From Sanderia malayensis (Eukaryota > Cnidaria > Scyphozoa > Semaeostomeae > Pelagiidae): DNA of 64,000 bases. The position numbers and the translations under genes are program-made. Positions 20,259 through 35,200 of this stretch are shown in pieces. Within the stretch, counting starts at the first letter, position 1; every line of letters begins with the position of its first letter. The stretch covers positions 3,658,001-3,722,000 of the forward strand of contig RQOL01000861.1 of the NCBI GenBank assembly GCA_013076295.1, read 5' to 3'. The notes beneath the pieces are model-generated. The model did no database searches, had not been told where the DNA came from, and worked only from the letters and a program-made list of their open reading frames with translations.

Positions 20259-23200
20259 TCACCGTCGCGCATTGATAATTTCTATTTCCGAGGAATCGTC
20301 GGTATCATCTCGTACCAAACGTTCAGATTGCTCGCTTTCGCTACAAACAAAAAAAATCATGATGATTATTGTCAGACATTAGTACTTTACCTTTACCATA
20401 GTGGACCATACCTATAACTAAAGACAACGAAAGCCTACAAAATAAAACAAAGTAACTTATGCTTGGTCAGCAGAGGAAATTTTAACGATAGAACTTTTGA
20501 CATCTTGAAACCCTTTTTAGTAAAAGAAAATAAGGCTTTCGGGTAAGCTATGTTGCTTTTGCTTTGTAGCCCGTGTCGTCTGCGAGTTTGCTATACATGT
20601 GACAATAAATGATGATCTAAATGAAAATTTATCTACTTAAATTTGCTTTTCTGACTTTGCTTAAAAATTGGTATACATTATATTTATATTTTACTTTATT
20701 TTAATAAAAATTGAATGTTGATTCTTATTTATTGATATAATATTGATTATATCAATAAATAAGCATTGAAATATATTGATATATGTATATATATATATAT
20801 GTATACAATATATACATTATAAAAATAATTATTATTTAAAATATTGATTCTTATTTATTGATTCTTTATTTATCGATTTATTGCATTATTTAAATAAAAT
20901 AAAAATAAAATACTTTCTAAATAAAAATTAAAAAAGAATTATATCCAAATAAAAAGAATAAAAAACTAAAAATAAAAAACTTTTTGCGCTCACACTGCCT
21001 TGTGTATACGCTTGGATTCCCACCCTTAGCATCACCCTAGACTCTTGGGTGTTGCACTACCATGAGCTCTTGCGAGTACATATTAGATGAAGTCTAACTC
21101 TCGAGCATCATGGCGGAGCCGCTGAAATCCATTGAAGGTTTTGTTTGCCCAAAGGCTGGTCTCTCACACCAGCGCGTCCAACATGCTGTACTGCCACCAC
21201 AACATATTGACCAGGCATAGTGACTGGGTGGGACTCGAACCCACGACCTTCGGCCTGCCACACCGACGCCTTATCCACTAGGCTATCCAGTCATACTTAT
21301 ATATAATGTCGTAAGTCTCTATATAATAAAATTGGAGCGGCACGGAAGCGCCCGGTCAAAGCCCACCCGGCGCGGGTGTTGTCCCACGGCTCGACCTTTC
21401 GTGTTTTGCCTGTTCTTTTTCGAAAATGCTTCGATTTATTCCCCTTCGCCTCCTTCGATGTAGCCGCTCTGTTTCAGCTAAAAATTCGCTGTATTTTTCG
21501 AGATATTTCCAATTTTTTACTTCGAAAATTCTTCCGCCCTTTGTTTACGTCTGAAGTTTGCTTTGTGCACTCTGTCAGATCCTGCAGTGCCGAGGCTTTT
21601 GTTTTGCGTGCCAGGGGGACGTGTCCCGAGCTTCCTCGCGTACTAAAGCATCGCGTCGAACAAAACGCGTTGTGCCGTGCGACCCCCTGACAATTATTGC
21701 GTCTGGATGATGTCATGCTTCTGGAAAGATCGATCGTGCGTTGTTTACCGTTTTCGAGACAATGAATCCCTGTTGCGTTTGACACTAATCCCATTGCGTC
21801 TTTTGTTACTCTAACCTTTGATTGGCGAGGAAGTTGCTTCCTTCCTTGAGCGAACGTGCAGTGGATGTCCATTTTCGAATTTGGGACGGGACAAACCGAA
21901 TGAAATTATTTCGTTTTGTGGCTGCGTTTTATTTTTGCTCCGGTTTTACTCGAGATTTCCAACGAAAAGCTTCTCGGGATTTAACTGGTAAGTTGCTAAG
22001 TTGTTTCCATTTGCCTCTACTAAACTCCTCTGTGTCGTTCTTATTTTGTTTTCGATTTATTATGATCCGTTGTTTACAGAACTTTCTAGGCGATCTAAAA
22101 TTCTGAATAATTTTTTGGTTTACAAATCTTTTCAATGCTAAATCGAATGCTAAAATCGTGAGTTGTCAATTTCTGCTTTTATAATTACAGGTCTGGATGC
22201 AACCATCTAAAGAACGAATTTCAGAAACGACAATTTTGTGATTTCACTGAAACGAAGCCATTCAAAGCACATGCAGTTGTCTAACAGCTATTCTGCCCTT
22301 CCTTGCAATCAACTGGAATTTTACTTGAAACTTGCCATTCAGAACTGTTTCCCAAAGAACTCCACGGGTAAGTGGCTAAGTTTTTTCTATATTTTCCCCT
22401 CAGCTGTATTGTTTTATTCAGCTCAGATTCCGTGATCAACAACTCGCTTTTCAAATTTCTCCAGCCGTGCAATATATTTTCCAAATCTCAATCATAGTCT
22501 CTATAAATTGACTCTGATTTGTTTGAGAGAGCTCTGATGGATCAATACTAAAATTCTAAATCGATTTTTGCAGATTTCCATGTGAAACTCTAACTGGCCA
22601 GACTCGGAAACAGCTATTTTCATATTGCATTGAAGCAGGGCGTGCGGAGAAGCACGGCAAATCCCACTTCACATGGATTCACTGACCTGCAATTCAAAAC
22701 ACGAAAGTCGTCGATTTGGCGTGTCACATGTGAGTGAATTGATTGAGAACTTTCATGATCTGCTGTATTTAAAACCCTTTTATATCACGAATTTTCGAAT
22801 GCGTGTTCAGAAGCATTTCACTTTGGTGCCCCTCTAAAATTTTCATAATGCGCTTTTGTATTGCTTGCATGGATTCCTGTAGTCGTAAATATGTTTTTAC
22901 GAATTTGAGTTGTATTTTTAATATTGTATATTCTCCAATCGAAATTTCGAATTAAATGGATCCAATTATGATATACTATACTATTCGATCGCAATGCTGC
23001 TCTCTGTTCGGTTTAAATCGAGACATTTCTGGCACGCTCAGAAGTGCACGAACATTTGCATCGTGGAAAAAATGGACCTGGAACAACCTTGGGATGGAAT
23101 CAGACCTCGGGGCTTCCGTGGGGAAAAGGATGGAAATATGAGGATCAGAATCATTTCAAATTAAATCATGGGAGAAAACATGGACCCAGAACAACCTTGG

Positions 23201-26200
23201 AATGGAACTCAGGATCGGGGATTCCATGGACCATGCTATGGGGGAATGGATACAACTTTGAAGATTTGAATGGTTTCAAGTTAAATCATCAGAGAAAACA
23301 TGGACCTGGAACAACCTTGCAATCAAAATTGGAACTCACGGCTTCCATGGACCATGTGTTTGGGGAATGGAGCATTTCAATTATTTCAAATAAAGTTCCA
23401 TTGCTTTGCGTGTCCGACGAACAGTGATCTTACTTATCGCAACTTAATCAACTTTAATTAGAACGGATTGCTTAACGTGTCCGCCGCTGCAGGATGGTCT
23501 CTATATAATAAAATTGGAGCGGTGACGGAAACCGACCTCAAAGACCCCCAGCGACGGGCCGTCCTCGACAGGCTTTCTCCGACCTGGCCGTTCTGTTCTT
23601 ATCGAAAACCACTCAGATATCTTCCGTGTGCCGTGTATATTTGCAAATGTTTTTTGCTTTTTCGAAATTCGTTTTCGTTTTTCAGATATTTCACTTTTTC
23701 TGCCCTGAAAATCCTTCCGCCCTTTGTTTTCGTTTGAAGTCTGCTTTGTTTGCTGTGTCAGATACTGCCGTGCCTCGACTTTTGTTTTGCGTGCGAGGGG
23801 GACGTGACCCGAGCTTCCTCGCGTACTAAAGCATCGAGTAGAACAAAACCTGTTGTGCCACGCGACCCCCTGACTATTACTGCGTCTGGATGATGTCATG
23901 CTTCTGGAAAGATCGATCGTGCGTTGTTTACCGTCTTCGAAACAATGAATCCCTGTTGCGTTTGACACTAATCCCTTCGCGTTCTTTGTTATTCCAGCCT
24001 TTGATTGATGGGGAAGTTGCTTCCTTCCTTCACCGAGCGTGCAGTGGATGTCCATTTTCGAATTTGGGACGGGACAAACAGAATGAAATTGCTTTCGTTG
24101 CGTTGCTGCGTTTTATTTTTGATGCCGTTTTACTCGAGATTTCCAACGAAAAGCTTCTCGGGATTTAACTGGTAAGTTGCTAAGTTGTTTCTATTTGCCT
24201 CTACTAAACTCCTCTGTGTCCTTCTTATTTTGTTTTCGATTTATTATGATCCGTTGTTTACAGAACTTTCTGGGCGATCTAAAATTCCGAATAATTTTTT
24301 GCTTTACAAATCTTTTCCGTACTAAATCGAATGCTAAAACCGTGAATTGTCAATTTCTGCTTTTATAATTACAGGTCTGGATGCAACCATCTAAAGAACG
24401 AATTTCAGAAACGACAATTTTGTGATTTCACTGAAACGAAGACATTCAAAGCACATGCAGTTGTCTAACAGCTATTCTGCCCTTCCTTGCAATCAACTGG
24501 AATTTTACATGAAACTTGCCATTCAGAACTGTTTCCCAAAGAACTCCACGGGTAAGTGGCTAAATTTTTTCTATATTTTCCCCTCAGCTGTATTGTTTTA
24601 TTCAGCTCAGATTCCGTGATCAACAACTCCCTTTTCAAATTTCTCCAGCCGTGCAATATATTTTCAAAATCTCAATCATAGTCTCTATAAATTGACTCTG
24701 ATTTGTTTGAGAGACCTCTGATGGATCAATACTAAAATTCTAAATCGATTTTTGCAGATTTCCATGTGAAACTCTAACTGGCCAGACTCGGAAACAGCTA
24801 TTTTCATATTGCATTGAAGCAGGGCGTGCGGAGAAGCACGGCAAATCCCACTTCACATGGATTCACTGACCTGCAATTCAAAACACGAAAGTCGTCGATT
24901 TGGCGTGTCACATGTGAGTGAATTGATTGAGAACTTTCATGATTTGCTGTATTTAAAACCCTTTTATATCACGACGAATTTTCGAATGCGTGTTCAGAAG
25001 CATTTAACTTTGGTGCCCCTCTAAAATTTTCATAATGCGCTTTTGTATTGCTTGCATGGATTCCTGTAGTCCTAAATATGTTTTTATGAATTTGAGTTCT
25101 ATTTTTAATATTGTATATTCTCCAATCGAAATTTCGAATTAAATGGATCCAATTATGATTTACTATACTATTCAATATGATATACATGTATGATATACTA
25201 TTCGATTGCAATGCTTCTCTCTGTTTGGTTTAAATCGAGACATTTCTGGCACGCTCAGAAGTGCACGAACATTTGCATCGTGGAAAAAATGGACCTGGAA
25301 CAACCTTGGGGTGGAATCAGACCTCGGGGCTTCCGTGGGGAAAAGAATGGAAATATGAGGATCAGAATCATTTCAAATTAAATCATGGGAGAAAACATGG
25401 ACCCAGCACAACCTTGGAATGGAACTCGGGACCGGGGATTCCATGGACCATGCTATGGGGGAATGGATACAACTTTGAAGATTTGAATGGTTTCAAGTTA
25501 AATCATCAGAGAAAACATGGACCTGGAACAACCTTGGAATCAAAATTGGAACTCACAGCTTCCATGGACCATGTTGTCGGGGAATGGAGCATTTCAATTA
25601 TTTTAAATAAAGTTCCATTGCTTTACGTGTCCGACGAACAGTGATCTTATCGCAACTTAATCAACTTTAATTAGAACGGATTGCTTAACGTGTCCGCCGC
25701 TGCAGGATGGTCTCTATATAATAAAACTGGAGCGGTGACGGAAACCGACCTCAAAGACCCCCAGCGACGGGCCGTCCTCGACAGGCTTTCTCCGACCTGG
25801 CCGTTCTGTTCTTATCGAAAACCACTCAGATATCTTCCGTGTGCCGTGTATATTTGCAAATGTTTTTTGCTTTTTCGAAATTCGTTTTCGTTTTTCAGAT
25901 ATTTCACTTTTTCTGCCCTGAAAATCCTTCCGCCCTTTGTTTTCGTTTGAAGTCTGCTTTGTTTGCTGTGTCAGATACTGCCGTGCCTCGACTTTTGTTT
26001 TGCGTGCGAGGGGGACGTGACCCGAGCTTCCTCGCGTACTAAAGCATCGAGTAGAACAAAACCTGTTGTGCCACGCGACCCCCTGACTATTACTGCGTCT
26101 GGATGATGTCATGCTTCTGGAAAGATCGATCGTGCGTTGTTTACCGTTTTCGAAACAATGAATCCCTGTTGCGTTTGACACTAATCCCTTCGCGTTCTTT

Positions 26201-29200
26201 GTTATTCCAGCCTTTGATTGATGGGGAAGTTGCTTCCTTCCTTCACCGAGCGTGCAGTGGATGTCCATTTTCGAATTTGGGACGGGACAAACAGAATGAA
26301 ATTGCTTTCGTTGCGTTGCTGCGTTTTATTTTTGATGCCGTTTTACTCGAGATTTCCAACGAAAAGCTTCTCGGGATTTAACTGGTAAGTTGCTAAGTTG
26401 TTTCTATTTGCCTCTACTAAACTCCTCTGTGTCCTTCTTATTTTGTTTTCGATTTATTATGATCCGTTGTTTACAGAACTTTCTGGGCGATCTAAAATTC
26501 CGAATAATTTTTTGCTTTACAAATCTTTTCCGTACTAAATCGAATGCTAAAACCGTGAATTGTCAATTTCTGCTTTTATAATTACAGGTCTGGATGCAAC
26601 CATCTAAAGAACGAATTTCAGAAACGACAATTTTGTGATTTCACTGAAACGAAGACATTCAAAGCACATGCAGTTGTCTAACAGCTATTCTGCCCTTCCT
26701 TGCAATCAACTGGAATTTTACATGAAACTTGCCATTCAGAACTGTTTCCCAAAGAACTCCACGGGTAAGTGGCTAAATTTTTTCTATATTTTCCCCTCAG
26801 CTGTATTGTTTTATTCAGCTCAGATTCCGTGATCAACAACTCCCTTTTCAAATTTCTCCAGCCGTGCAATATATTTTCAAAATCTCAATCATAGTCTCTA
26901 TAAATTGACTCTGATTTGTTTGAGAGACCTCTGATGGATCAATACTAAAATTCTAAATCGATTTTTGCAGATTTCCATGTGAAACTCTAACTGGCCAGAC
27001 TCGGAAACAGCTATTTTCATATTGCATTGAAGCAGGGCGTGCGGAGAAGCACGGCAAATCCCACTTCACATGGATTCACTGACCTGCAATTCAAAACACG
27101 AAAGTCGTCGATTTGGCGTGTCACATGTGAGTGAATTGATTGAGAACTTTCATGATTTGCTGTATTTAAAACCCTTTTATATCACGACGAATTTTCGAAT
27201 GCGTGTTCAGAAGCATTTAACTTTGGTGCCCCTCTAAAATTTTCATAATGCGCTTTTGTATTGCTTGCATGGATTCCTGTAGTCCTAAATATGTTTTTAT
27301 GAATTTGAGTTCTATTTTTAATATTGTATATTCTCCAATCGAAATTTCGAATTAAATGGATCCAATTATGATTTACTATGCTATTCAATATGATATACAT
27401 GTATGATATACTATTCGATTGCAATGCTTCTCTCTGTTTGGTTTAAATCGAGACATTTCTGGCACGCTCAGAAGTGCACGAACATTTGCATCGTGGAAAA
27501 AATGGACCTGGAACAACCTTGGGGTGGAATCAGACCTCGGGGCTTCCGTGGGGAAAAGGATGGAAATATGAGGATCAGAATCATTTCAAATTAAATCATG
27601 GGAGAAAACATGGACCCAGCACAACCTTGGAATGGAACTCGGGACCGGGGATTCCATGGACCATGCTATGGGGAATGGATACAACTTTGAAGATTTGAAT
27701 GGTTTCAAGTTAAATCATCAGAGAAAACATGGACCTGGAACAACCTTGGAATCAAAATTGGAACTCACAGCTTCCATGGACCATGTTGTCGGGGAATGGA
27801 GCATTTCAATTATTTTAAATAAAGTTCCATTGCTTTACGTGTCCGACGAACAGTGATCTTATCGCAACTTAATCAACTTTAATTAGAACGGATTGCTTAA
27901 CGTGTCCGCCGCTGCAGGATGGTCTCTATATAATAAAATTGGAGCGGTGACGGAAACCGACCTCAAAGACCCCCAGCGACGGGCCGTCCTCGACAGGCTT
28001 TCTCCGACCTGGCCGTTCTGTTCTTATCGAAAACCACTCAGATATCTTCCGTGTGCCGTGTATATTTGCAAATGTTTTTTGCTTTTTCGAAATTCGTTTT
28101 CGTTTTTCAGATATTTCACCTTTTCTGCCCTGAAAATCCTTCCGCCCTTTGTTTTCGTTTCAAGTCTGCTTTGTGCACTCTGTCAGATACTGCCGTGCCA
28201 AGGCTTTTGTTTTGCGTGCGAGGGGGACGTGACGCGAGCTTTGACACGTACTTAAGCATCGAGTCGGACAAAACATGTTGTGATCAGTCACCCCCTGACA
28301 ATTAATACGTCTGGATGATGTCATGATTCTGGAAAGATCGATCGTGCGTTGTTTACCGTATTCGAAACAATGAATCCCTGTTGCGTTTGACACTAATCCG
28401 ACAGCCTGTTTTGTTACTCCGACCTTTGAGTGACGAGGAAGTTGCTTCCTTCCTTCAGCGAACGTGCAGTGGATGTCCATTTTCGAATTTGGGACGGGAC
28501 AAACCGAATGAAATTATTTCATTTTGTGGCTGCGTTTTATTTTTGCTGTCGTTTTACTCGAGCTTCCAAACTAAAAGCTTCTGAGGATTTAACTGGTAAG
28601 TTCCCAAGTTGTTTCTATTCGCCTCTACTAAACTCCTGTATTATTTTTATTTTGTTTTCGATTTATTCTGATCCGTTGTTTACAGAACTTTTTAGGCGAT
28701 CTAAAATTCTGAATAATTTTTTGCTTTACAAATCTTTTCAATGCTAAATCGAATGCTAAAACCGTGAATTGTCAATTTCTGCTTTTATAATTACAGGTCT
28801 GGATGCAACCATCTAAAGAACGAATTTCAGAAACGGCAATTTCCTGATTTCACTAAAACGAAGCCATCCAAAGCACACGCAGTTGTCTAAAAAGCTATTC
28901 TGCCCTTCCTTGCAATCAACTGGAATTTTACTTCGACCTTGCTATTCAGAACTGTTTCCCAAAGAACTCCACGGGTAAGTGGCTAAGTTTTTTCTATATT
29001 TTCCCCTCAGCTGTATTGTTTTATTCAGCTCAGATTCCGTGATCAACAACTCGCTTTTCAAATTTCTCCAGCCGTGCAATAAATTTTCAAAATCTCAATC
29101 ATATTCTCTATAAATTGACTCTGATTTGTTTCAAACAGCTTTGATCGATCAATACTAAAATTCTAATTCGATTTTTGCAGATTTCCATGTGAAACTCTAA

Positions 29201-32200
29201 CTGGCCAGACTCGAAAGCAGCTATTTTCATATTGCATTGAAGCAGGCCGTGCCCAAAAGCATGAAATCCCACGAAACCCTTTCTCCCTGGCATCCACAGA
29301 ACTGTTCACGACTGGCCATCCGAAGGCTTGAAAGTAATGGATGTCAAGCACGTCATTTTCGTTCTGCATAACATAAACGTGTGCTGTTTAGAATCCACTT
29401 CACATGGATTCTAAACTGGAAAAGTGATCACCACTGAGCTACAATTCAAAACGCCAAAGTTGTGCATTTGGTCTGTGAAATATGTGAGTGAATCAACTAA
29501 AAATTTTCATGATCTGCTGTATTTGAAACCATTTTATATATCGTGAATTTTTGACTGCGTGTTTAGATGCATCTAACTTTGGGACCCCTCTAAAATTTTC
29601 ACAATGCGCTTTTGTATTGCTTTCATGGAATTCGTGTAGTTGCAAATATGTTTTTACCAATTTGATCTGTATGTTTAATGTTGTATATTCTCTAATCAAA
29701 ATGTCGAATTAAATGGATCCAATTATGATATACTATACTATTCGATCGCAATGCTTCGCTCTGTTCGGTTTAAATCGAGACATTTCTGGCACGCTCAGAA
29801 GTGCACGAACATTTGCATCGTGGAAAAAATGGACCTGGAACAACCTTGGGATGGAATCAGACCTCGGGGCTTCCGTGGGGAAAAGGATGGAAATATGAGG
29901 ATCAGAATCATTTCAAATTAAATCATGGGAAAAAACAACCCAGAACAACCTTGGAATGGAACTCGGGATCGGGGATTCCATGGACCATGCTATGGGGGAA
30001 TGGATACAACTTTGAAGATTTGAATGGTTTCAAGTTAAATCATCAAAGAAAACATGGACCTGGAACAACCTTGGAATCAAAATTGGAACTCACGGCTTCC
30101 ATGGACCATGTGGTCGGGGAATGGAGCATTTCAATTATTTCAAATAAAGTTCCATTGCTTTGCGTGTCCGACGAACAGTGATCTTACTTATCGCAACTTA
30201 ATCAACTTTAATTAGAACGGATTGCTTAACGTGTCCGCCGCTGCAGGATGGTCTCTATATAATAATATTGGAGCGGTGACGGAAACCGACCTCAAAGACC
30301 CCCAGCGACGGGCCGTCCTCGACAGGCTTTCTCCGACCTGGCCGTTCTGTTCTTATCGAAAACCACTCAGATATCTTCCGTGTGCCGTGTATATTTGCAA
30401 ATGTTTTTTGCTTTTTCGAAATTCGTTTTCGTTTTTCAGATATTTCACTTTTTCTGCCCTGAAAATCCTTCCGCCCTTTGTTTTCGTTTGAAGTCTGCTT
30501 TGTTTGCTGTGTCAGATACTGCCGTGCCTCGACTTTTGTTTTGCGTGCGAGGGGGACGTGACCCGAGCTTCCTCGCGTACTAAAGCATCGAGTAGAACAA
30601 AACCTGTTGTGCCACGCGACCCCCTGACTATTACTGCGTCTGGATGATGTCATGCTTCTGGAAAGATCGATCGTGCGTTGTTTACCGTTTTCGAAACAAT
30701 GAATCCCTGTTGCGTTTGACACTAATCCCTTCGCGTTCTTTGTTATTCCAGCCTTTGATTGATGGGGAAGTTGCTTCCTTCCTTCACCGAGCGTGCAGTG
30801 GATGTCCATTTTCGAATTTGGGACGGGACAAACAGAATGAAATTGCTTTCGTTGCGTTGCTGCGTTTTATTTTTGATGCCGTTTTACTCGAGATTTCCAA
30901 CGAAAAGCTTCTCGGGATTTAACTGGTAAGTTGCTAAGTTGTTTCTATTTGCCTCTACTAAACTCCTCTGTGTCCTTCTTATTTTGTTTTCGATTTATTA
31001 TGATCCGTTGTTTACAGAACTTTCTGGGCGATCTAAAATTCCGAATAATTTTTTGCTTTACAAATCTTTTCCGTACTAAATCGAATGCTAAAACCGTGAA
31101 TTGTCAATTTCTGCTTTTATAATTACAGGTCTGGATGCAACCATCTAAAGAACGAATTTCAGAAACGACAATTTTGTGATTTCACTGAAACGAAGACATT
31201 CAAAGCACATGCAGTTGTCTAACAGCTATTCTGCCCTTCCTTGCAATCAACTGGAATTTTACATGAAACTTGCCATTCAGAACTGTTTCCCAAAGAACTC
31301 CACGGGTAAGTGGCTAAATTTTTTCTATATTTTCCCCTCAGCTGTATTGTTTTATTCAGCTCAGATTCCGTGATCAACAACTCCCTTTTCAAATTTCTCC
31401 AGCCGTGCAATATATTTTCAAAATCTCAATCATAGTCTCTATAAATTGACTCTGATTTGTTTGAGAGACCTCTGATGGATCAATACTAAAATTCTAAATC
31501 GATTTTTGCAGATTTCCATGTGAAACTCTAACTGGCCAGACTCGGAAACAGCTATTTTCATATTGCATTGAAGCAGGGCGTGCGGAGAAGCACGGCAAAT
31601 CCCACTTCACATGGATTCACTGACCTGCAATTCAAAACACGAAAGTCGTCGATTTGGCGTGTCACATGTGAGTGAATTGATTGAGAACTTTCATGATTTG
31701 CTGTATTTAAAACCCTTTTATATCACGACGAATTTTCGAATGCGTGTTCAGAAGCATTTAATTTTGGTGCCCCTCTAAAATTTTCATAATGCGCTTTTGT
31801 ATTGCTTGCATGGATTCCTGTAGTCCTAAATATGTTTTTATGAATTTGAGTTCTATTTTTAATATTGTATATTCTCCAATCGAAATTTCGAATTAAATGG
31901 ATCCAATTATGATTTACTATACTATTCAATATGATATACATGTATGATATACTATTCGATCGCAATGCTTCTCTCTGTTTGGTTTAAATCGAGACATTTC
32001 TGGCACCCTCAGAAGTGCACGAACATTTGCATCGTGGAAAAAATGGACCTGGAACAACCTTGGGTGGAATCAGACCTCGGGGCTTCCGTGGGGAAAAGGA
32101 TGGAAATATGAGGATCAGAATCATTTCAAATTAAATCATGGGAGAAAACATGGACCCAGCACAACCTTGGAATGGAACTCGGGACCGGGGATTCCATGGA

Positions 32201-35200
32201 CCATGCTATGGGGGAATGGATACAACTTTGAAGATTTGAATGGTTTCAAGTTAAATCATCAGAGAAAACATGGACCTGGAACAACCTTGGAATCAAAATT
32301 GGAACTCACAGCTTCCATGGACCATGTTGTCGGGGAATGGAGCATTTCAATTATTTTAAATAAAGTTCCATTGCTTTACGTGTCCGACGAACAGTGATCT
32401 TATCGCAACTTAATCAACTTTAATTAGAACGGATTGCTTAACGTGTCCGCCGCTGCAGGATGGTCTCTATATAATAAAATTGGAGCGGTGACGGAAACCG
32501 ACCTCAAAGACCCCCAGCGACGGGCCGTCCTCGACAGGCTTTCTCCGACCTGGCCGTTCTGTTCTTATCGAAAACCACTCAGATATCTTCCGTGTGCCGT
32601 GTATATTTGCAAATGTTTTTTGCTTTTTCGAAATTCGTTTTCGTTTTTCAGATATTTCACTTTTTCTGCCCTGAAAATCCTTCCGCCCTTTGTTTTCGTT
32701 TGAAGTCTGCTTTGTTTGCTGTGTCAGATACTGCCGTGCCTCGACTTTTGTTTTGCGTGCGAGGGGGACGTGACCCGAGCTTCCTCGCGTACTAAAGCAT
32801 CGAGTAGAACAAAACCTGTTGTGCCACGCGACCCCCTGACTATTACTGCGTCTGGATGATGTCATGCTTCTGGAAAGATCGATCGTGCGTTGTTTACCGT
32901 TTTCGAAACAATGAATCCCTGTTGCGTTTGACACTAATCCCTTCGCGTTCTTTGTTATTCCAGCCTTTGATTGATGGGGAAGTTGCTTCCTTCCTTCACC
33001 GAGCGTGCAGTGGATTTCCATTTTCGAATTTGGGACGGGACAAACAGAATGAAATTGCTTTCGTTGCGTTTCTGCGTTTTATTTTTGATGCCGTTTTACT
33101 CGAGATTTCCAACGAAAAGCTTCTCGGGATTTAACTGGTAAGTTGCTAAGTTGTTTCTATTTGCCTCTACTAAACTCCTCTGTGTCCTTCTTATTTTGTT
33201 TTCGATTTATTATGATCCGTTGTTTACAGAACTTTCTGGGCGATCTAAAATTCCGAATAATTTTTTGCTTTACAAATCTTTTCCGTACTAAATCGAATGC
33301 TAAAACCGTGAATTGTCAATTTCTGCTTTTATAATTACAGGTCTGGATGCAACCATCTAAAGAACGAATTTCAGAAACGACAATTTTGTGATTTCACTGA
33401 AACGAAGACATTCAAAGCACATGCAGTTGTCTAACAGCTATTCTGCCCTTCCTTGCAATCAACTGGAATTTTACATGAAACTTGCCATTCAGAACTGTTT
33501 CCCAAAGAACTCCACGGGTAAGTGGCTAAATTTTTTCTATATTTTCCCCTCAGCTGTATTGTTTTATTCAGCTCAGATTCCGTGATCAACAACTCCCTTT
33601 TCAAATTTCTCCAGCCGTGCAATATATTTTCAAAATCTCAATCATAGTCTCTATAAATTGACTCTGATTTGTTTGAGAGACCTCTGATGGATCAATACTA
33701 AAATTCTAAATCGATTTTTGCAGATTTCCATGTGAAACTCTAACTGGCCAGACTCGGAAACAGCTATTTTCATATTGCATTGAAGCAGGGCGTGCGGAGA
33801 AGCACGGCAAATCCCACTTCACATGGATTCACTGACCTGCAATTCAAAACACGAAAGTCGTCGATTTGGCGTGTCACATGTGAGTGAATTGATTGAGAAC
33901 TTTCATGATTTGCTGTATTTAAAACCCTTTTATATCACGACGAATTTTCGAATGCGTGTTCAGAAGCATTTAACTTTGGTGCCCCTCTAAAATTTTCATA
34001 ATGCGCTTTTGTATTGCTTGCATGGATTCCTGTAGTCCTAAATATGTTTTTATGAATTTGAGTTCTATTTTTAATATTGTATATTCTCCAATCGAAATTT
34101 CGAATTAAATGGATCCAATTATGATTTACTATACTATTCAATATGATATACATGTATGATATACTATTCGATTGCAATGCTTCTCTCTGTTTGGTTTAAA
34201 TCGAGACATTTCTGGCACGCTCAGAAGTGCACGAACATTTGCATCGTGGAAAAAATGGACCTGGAACAACCTTGGGGTGGAATCAGACCTCGGGGCTTCC
34301 GTGGGGAAAAGGATGGAAATATGAGGATCAGAATCATTTCAAATTAAATCATGGGAGAAAACATGGACCCAGCACAACCTTGGAATGGAACTCGGGACCG
34401 GGGATTCCATGGACCATGCTATGGGGGAATGGATACAACTTTGAAGATTTGAATGGTTTCAAGTTAAATCATCAGAGAAAACATGGACCTGGAACAACCT
34501 TGGAATCAAAATTGGAACTCACAGCTTCCATGGACCATGTTGTCGGGGAATGGAGCATTTCAATTATTTTAAATAAAGTTCCATTGCTTTACGTGTCCGA
34601 CGAACAGTGATCTTATCGCAACTTAATCAACTTTAATTAGAACGGATTGCTTAACGTGTCCGCCGCTGCAGGATGTCTCTATATAATAAAACTGGAGCGG
34701 CACGGAAGCGCCCCGTCAAAGGCCCCCAGCGACGGGCCGTTCTCGACACGGTTTTGTCAAGCTCCGTGCTTTATTCGTTTCGAAAACCACTCATTATTTT
34801 TCCCCACAACCTGTATATTTGCAATAAGGCTGCTTTTTGCGAAATTCGTTTTCGTTTTTCAGATATTTTCCAGTTTCTACCTCGAAAATCCTTCCGCCCT
34901 TTGTTTTCGTTTGAAGTTTGCTTTGTGCACTTTGTCAGCTACTGCCGTGCCGAGGCTTTTGTTTTGCGTGCCAGGGGGAGCTGTCTCGAGCTTCGATGGG
35001 TACTGAAGCATCGACTCGAACAAAACCTGTTGTGCCGTGCGACCCCCTGACAATTATTGCGTCTGGATGATGTCATGCTTCTGGAAAGATCGAACGTGCG
35101 TTGTTTACCGTTTTCGAAACAATGAATCCCTGTTGCGTTTGACACTAATCCCATTGCGTCTTTTGTTACTCTAACCTTTGATTGATGAGGAAGTTGCTTC

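Noticed and set aside
23501..24055. 184-codon minus-strand open frame repeated in units 2, 3, 5, 6 and truncated in unit 4
   Set aside because: The units with the intact frame are nearly identical, so openness carries little information. It runs against the splice and poly(A) signals, has no recognisable family, and is broken or truncated in the diverged units.
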